From contig NZ_RQIS01000027.1 of assembly GCF_003837865.1 (NCBI RefSeq), positions 1 to 46,822 on the forward strand: 46,822 bases of DNA. The letters run 5' to 3'. Both the position numbers and the translations under genes were made by a program. Origin of the DNA: Paraburkholderia dinghuensis. Lineage in GTDB: Bacteria > Pseudomonadota > Gammaproteobacteria > Burkholderiales > Burkholderiaceae. Within the stretch, counting starts at the first letter, position 1, and each line of letters opens with the position of its first letter. The notes beneath the pieces were generated by a model. The model ran no database searches. It was given only the letters and a program-made list of their open reading frames with translations, and had not been told where the DNA came from. Positions 45,395 through 46,822 of this stretch are shown here, one piece after another.

Positions 45395-45940
45395 TTACTG
45401 ATAGGACATCGAATACATCACGCTCGTGTCAACCTGACCTGCGGTCGACGCACCATTCACGGCAACGTACTGCGCGTAGTAGTTCAGCGTTGCAGAACCA
45501 GCCGAGATCGAAGCCGATTCCGAGTTTTGCGACGCTTGCGCCTGACCCAGCATGATCTGCGTGGCATCGCTGTTGAGCAGACCCACTTCGACGTTCTGTG
45601 CATCACCGTTCGTGTTGTGCAGCTGACCGGTGCTCGAGTTGACCGTCACGCCCGGCTCAAAGTACGTCGAAACCGTGCCCGAATCCGGCGAGCAGTTCGT
45701 CAGTGCGATGTTGAACGGCGTACGGCCGGCCGTTGCACCGGCGATGGTGAGCGCGCTCGTCGAAACGGTCGGCAGCATCACGGTGAAGTCCGTGCCTTGA
45801 CCATCGCCGCTGATCGAGCAAGTCTGGGCAGTAATCGTGCCCTGAATCGTGATCGTTCCATCCGCGGCCCACGAAGCGGCCGGTGCAAGAGCTGCGGCGG
45901 CGAAAACCGCACCGATAACGGCGAATTTATTGCTTTTCAT
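45395..45940 (-). CDS. Major fimbrial subunit (type 1 pilin family)
   Basis: A 181-residue pilin. The signal peptide ends ASWAADGT; the mature part starts TITIQGTITAQTCSISG with the first Cys, the second is in IALTNCSPDSG, and it ends VMYSMSYQ with the penultimate aromatic residue typical of chaperone-usher subunits. AGGAG precedes the ATG. It is the first gene of the operon and has a long AT-rich upstream region, fitting strong expression. Confidence 0.93.
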   Translation of the reverse strand: MKSNKFAVIGAVFAAAALAPAASWAADGTITIQGTITAQTCSISGDGQGTDFTVMLPTVSTSALTIAGATAGRTPFNIALTNCSPDSGTVSTYFEPGVTVNSSTGQLHNTNGDAQNVEVGLLNSDATQIMLGQAQASQNSESASISAGSATLNYYAQYVAVNGASTAGQVDTSVMYSMSYQ

Positions 45941-46073
45941 ATTCCCACTCCTAATAAACTAGCGTTGATATGCGCCCTGTATTGAGGGTGAGCGTATATT
46001 CACATAAAGAAATAAAAATTAAAAACGAGATACGATCAAGTATTGTCAATTAGGCACGTTCTCGGCAAAATTC

Positions 46074-46107
46074 GGACATGTCCATATGAAACTCGGACGC
46101 GTCCGAG
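46074..46107. promoter_or_regulatory. Twin palindromic operator upstream of the fimbrial operon
   Basis: CGGACATGTCC (palindrome GGACATGTCC, 46074-46083) and CTCGGACGCGTCCGAG (46092-46107) share the half-site CGGAC. Their centres are 21 bp apart, two turns of the helix. They lie upstream of the possible -35, where an activator would bind. Confidence 0.55.
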
Positions 46108-46208
46108 AATGTGGCCAGGTTAGTCCTCTGCCTAAGAATTTGACTTTGCTTTATAAGCGGCCTGAAATTAACCACAGCAAACAGAATAGTACTGGTTACC
46201 CAAGAGTC

Positions 46209-46427
46209 TTAACTCTCGCGAGCAGTGTCGAACGCTGGGTCGCTGAAACGCTCGAGTAATACGCTCAATACGAAACTGGTGTGATGACCGCTGTCACGTA
46301 CCATTAAAGAAACTACGCGAGCCAAAGCAATCGTATCCACAGGCGCCAGCGGTGCACCGAATTGGTCGTCGATCGTCGACAGCGTGGCGGCCGGCACCGG
46401 CTGGACCGGCCAGCCTTTCGTAGACAC
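46209..46427 (-). CDS. Unrecognised 72-codon frame, possibly a truncated gene
   Basis: The composition is protein-like, unlike the Arg-rich shadow frames common here (segments VDTIALARVVSLMVRDSGHH and TSFVLSVLLERFSD). It would start at GTG 46427 without a good ribosome site. The frame stays open a little further upstream into the IS3 flank, so it may be the 3' part of a gene cut by that element. No family is recognised. Confidence 0.25.
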   Translation of the reverse strand: MSTKGWPVQPVPAATLSTIDDQFGAPLAPVDTIALARVVSLMVRDSGHHTSFVLSVLLERFSDPAFDTARES

Positions 46428-46464
46428 CTTTGAGCCATAATTTCTGGCAACCGAAGGGGTCTAT

Positions 46465-46716
46465 ATGAGCAGCAAGCGGTACACGGATGAGTTCAAGATT
46501 GAAGCAGTCAAGCAGGTGAGCGAGCGCGGTCATTCGGTGGCGGATGTGGCGCAGAGGTCGGGCGTCACGACCCACAGCCTGTATGCCTGGAAGATGAAGT
46601 TCGGGAAGCCGGACGTCGTGCAGCAGGCTGAGCTTAACCAGAACGCCGAGATACGGCGGCTGAAGGCAGAACTCAAGCGCGTGACCGAGGAGCGTGACAT
46701 TCTAAAAAAAGCGGCG
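46465..46716 (+). pseudogene. IS3-family transposase OrfA, interrupted
   Basis: The frame begins MSSKRYTDEFKIEAVKQVSE and contains the helix-turn-helix and leucine-zipper parts of IS3-type OrfA, up to EERDILKKAA. The usual continuation (a YFAKE-like segment and orfB) is missing. At about 46717 the sequence switches to the end of another insertion element, so this copy is inactive. Confidence 0.85.
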
Positions 46717-46822
46717 GTAGGTTCAATGAGTCGCTGCAACAGCCTCGCGTAGTTTATCGGCCGGAGACATGAAGCCCAATGTCTTTCTGGGCCTTTCATT
46801 GAGTCGCGCCGCGATTTTGTTC
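46717..46822 (-). mobile_element. Right end of an IS30-family element inserted in the IS3 orfA
   Basis: On the minus strand, codons ending at the TGA at 46723 read ARLNERPRKTLGFMSPADKL, the C-terminus of IS30-type transposases. Only the last 33 codons lie inside the window. The sequence GGTTCAATGAGTCGCTGCAA (46720-46739) is the likely terminal inverted repeat. The other end is outside the window. Confidence 0.8.

Larger units (their letters stand above)
45941..46464. other. AT-rich upstream region of the fimbrial operon and IS flank
   Basis: The part next to the pilin gene (45941-46060) is AT-rich and carries TTGACA on the minus strand (46049-46044) as a possible -35, without an ideal -10. 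Two palindromes follow at 46074-46107. From about 46200 the sequence contains an unexplained minus-strand frame and then the left flank of an IS3-type element, whose exact end I could not place. Confidence 0.5.

Overview
The window is high-GC DNA from a member of the Burkholderiaceae, most like Paraburkholderia, Caballeronia or Burkholderia. The lineage rests on recognised gene content and order: bdhA next to a patatin, an ftrABCD ferrous-iron operon, hemP, a DUF3563 micro-protein, the imuA-imuB-dnaE2 mutasome and a one-piece class I fumarase. No rRNA, tRNA or CRISPR array was seen. The genus cannot be fixed from the sequence alone.

Positions 1-31.3 kb look like ordinary chromosome. They hold the start of acs, an EamA exporter, a UPF0114 membrane protein, class I fumarase, bacterioferritin (bfr), murI and bfd, then a LysR regulator divergent from a pirin, OsmC and an SRPBCC protein. 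Next come hemP, a GlcG/HbpS protein joined to ftrABCD, uvrB, an aromatic/aspartate aminotransferase, a DHCW cupin, a patatin-bdhA pair, an aldo/keto reductase, rlmJ, a secreted Pro-rich protein, DUF3563 and a cueR/copZ pair. The block ends with the LexA-controlled imuA-imuB-dnaE2 cassette. Iron is a clear theme: bfd, hemP and ftrA each have an upstream 19-bp dyad of one shape (AATG-N11-CAYT), which fits Fur.

Positions 31.4-34.2 kb are a transition zone: a proline dehydrogenase, a perfect 17-bp inverted repeat, a truncated dienelactone-hydrolase-like gene and sequence with no recognisable gene. Positions 34.2-46.8 kb look like an acquired accessory block, with lower GC by eye, all real genes on the minus strand, and insertion sequences at the right edge.

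In transcription order this block holds a complete chaperone-usher fimbrial operon (pilin, chaperone, usher, a small secreted protein, two-domain adhesin). It is followed by a 43-residue peptide gene that fits an exported, double-glycine-leader peptide. Then come a strong hairpin and a tightly coupled type I export operon: HlyD-like adaptor, ABC transporter with an intact C39 leader peptidase, TolC-like outer-membrane protein and a distant LpxL-like protein. Cleavage after the Gly-Gly pair would leave a peptide starting Cys-Cys with two CC pairs and a Gly/Asn/Ser-rich tail. This is the best candidate in the window for an undescribed system, a class II microcin-like or signalling peptide with its own dedicated tripartite exporter. 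The right edge is an IS3-type orfA cut by the end of an IS30-type element.
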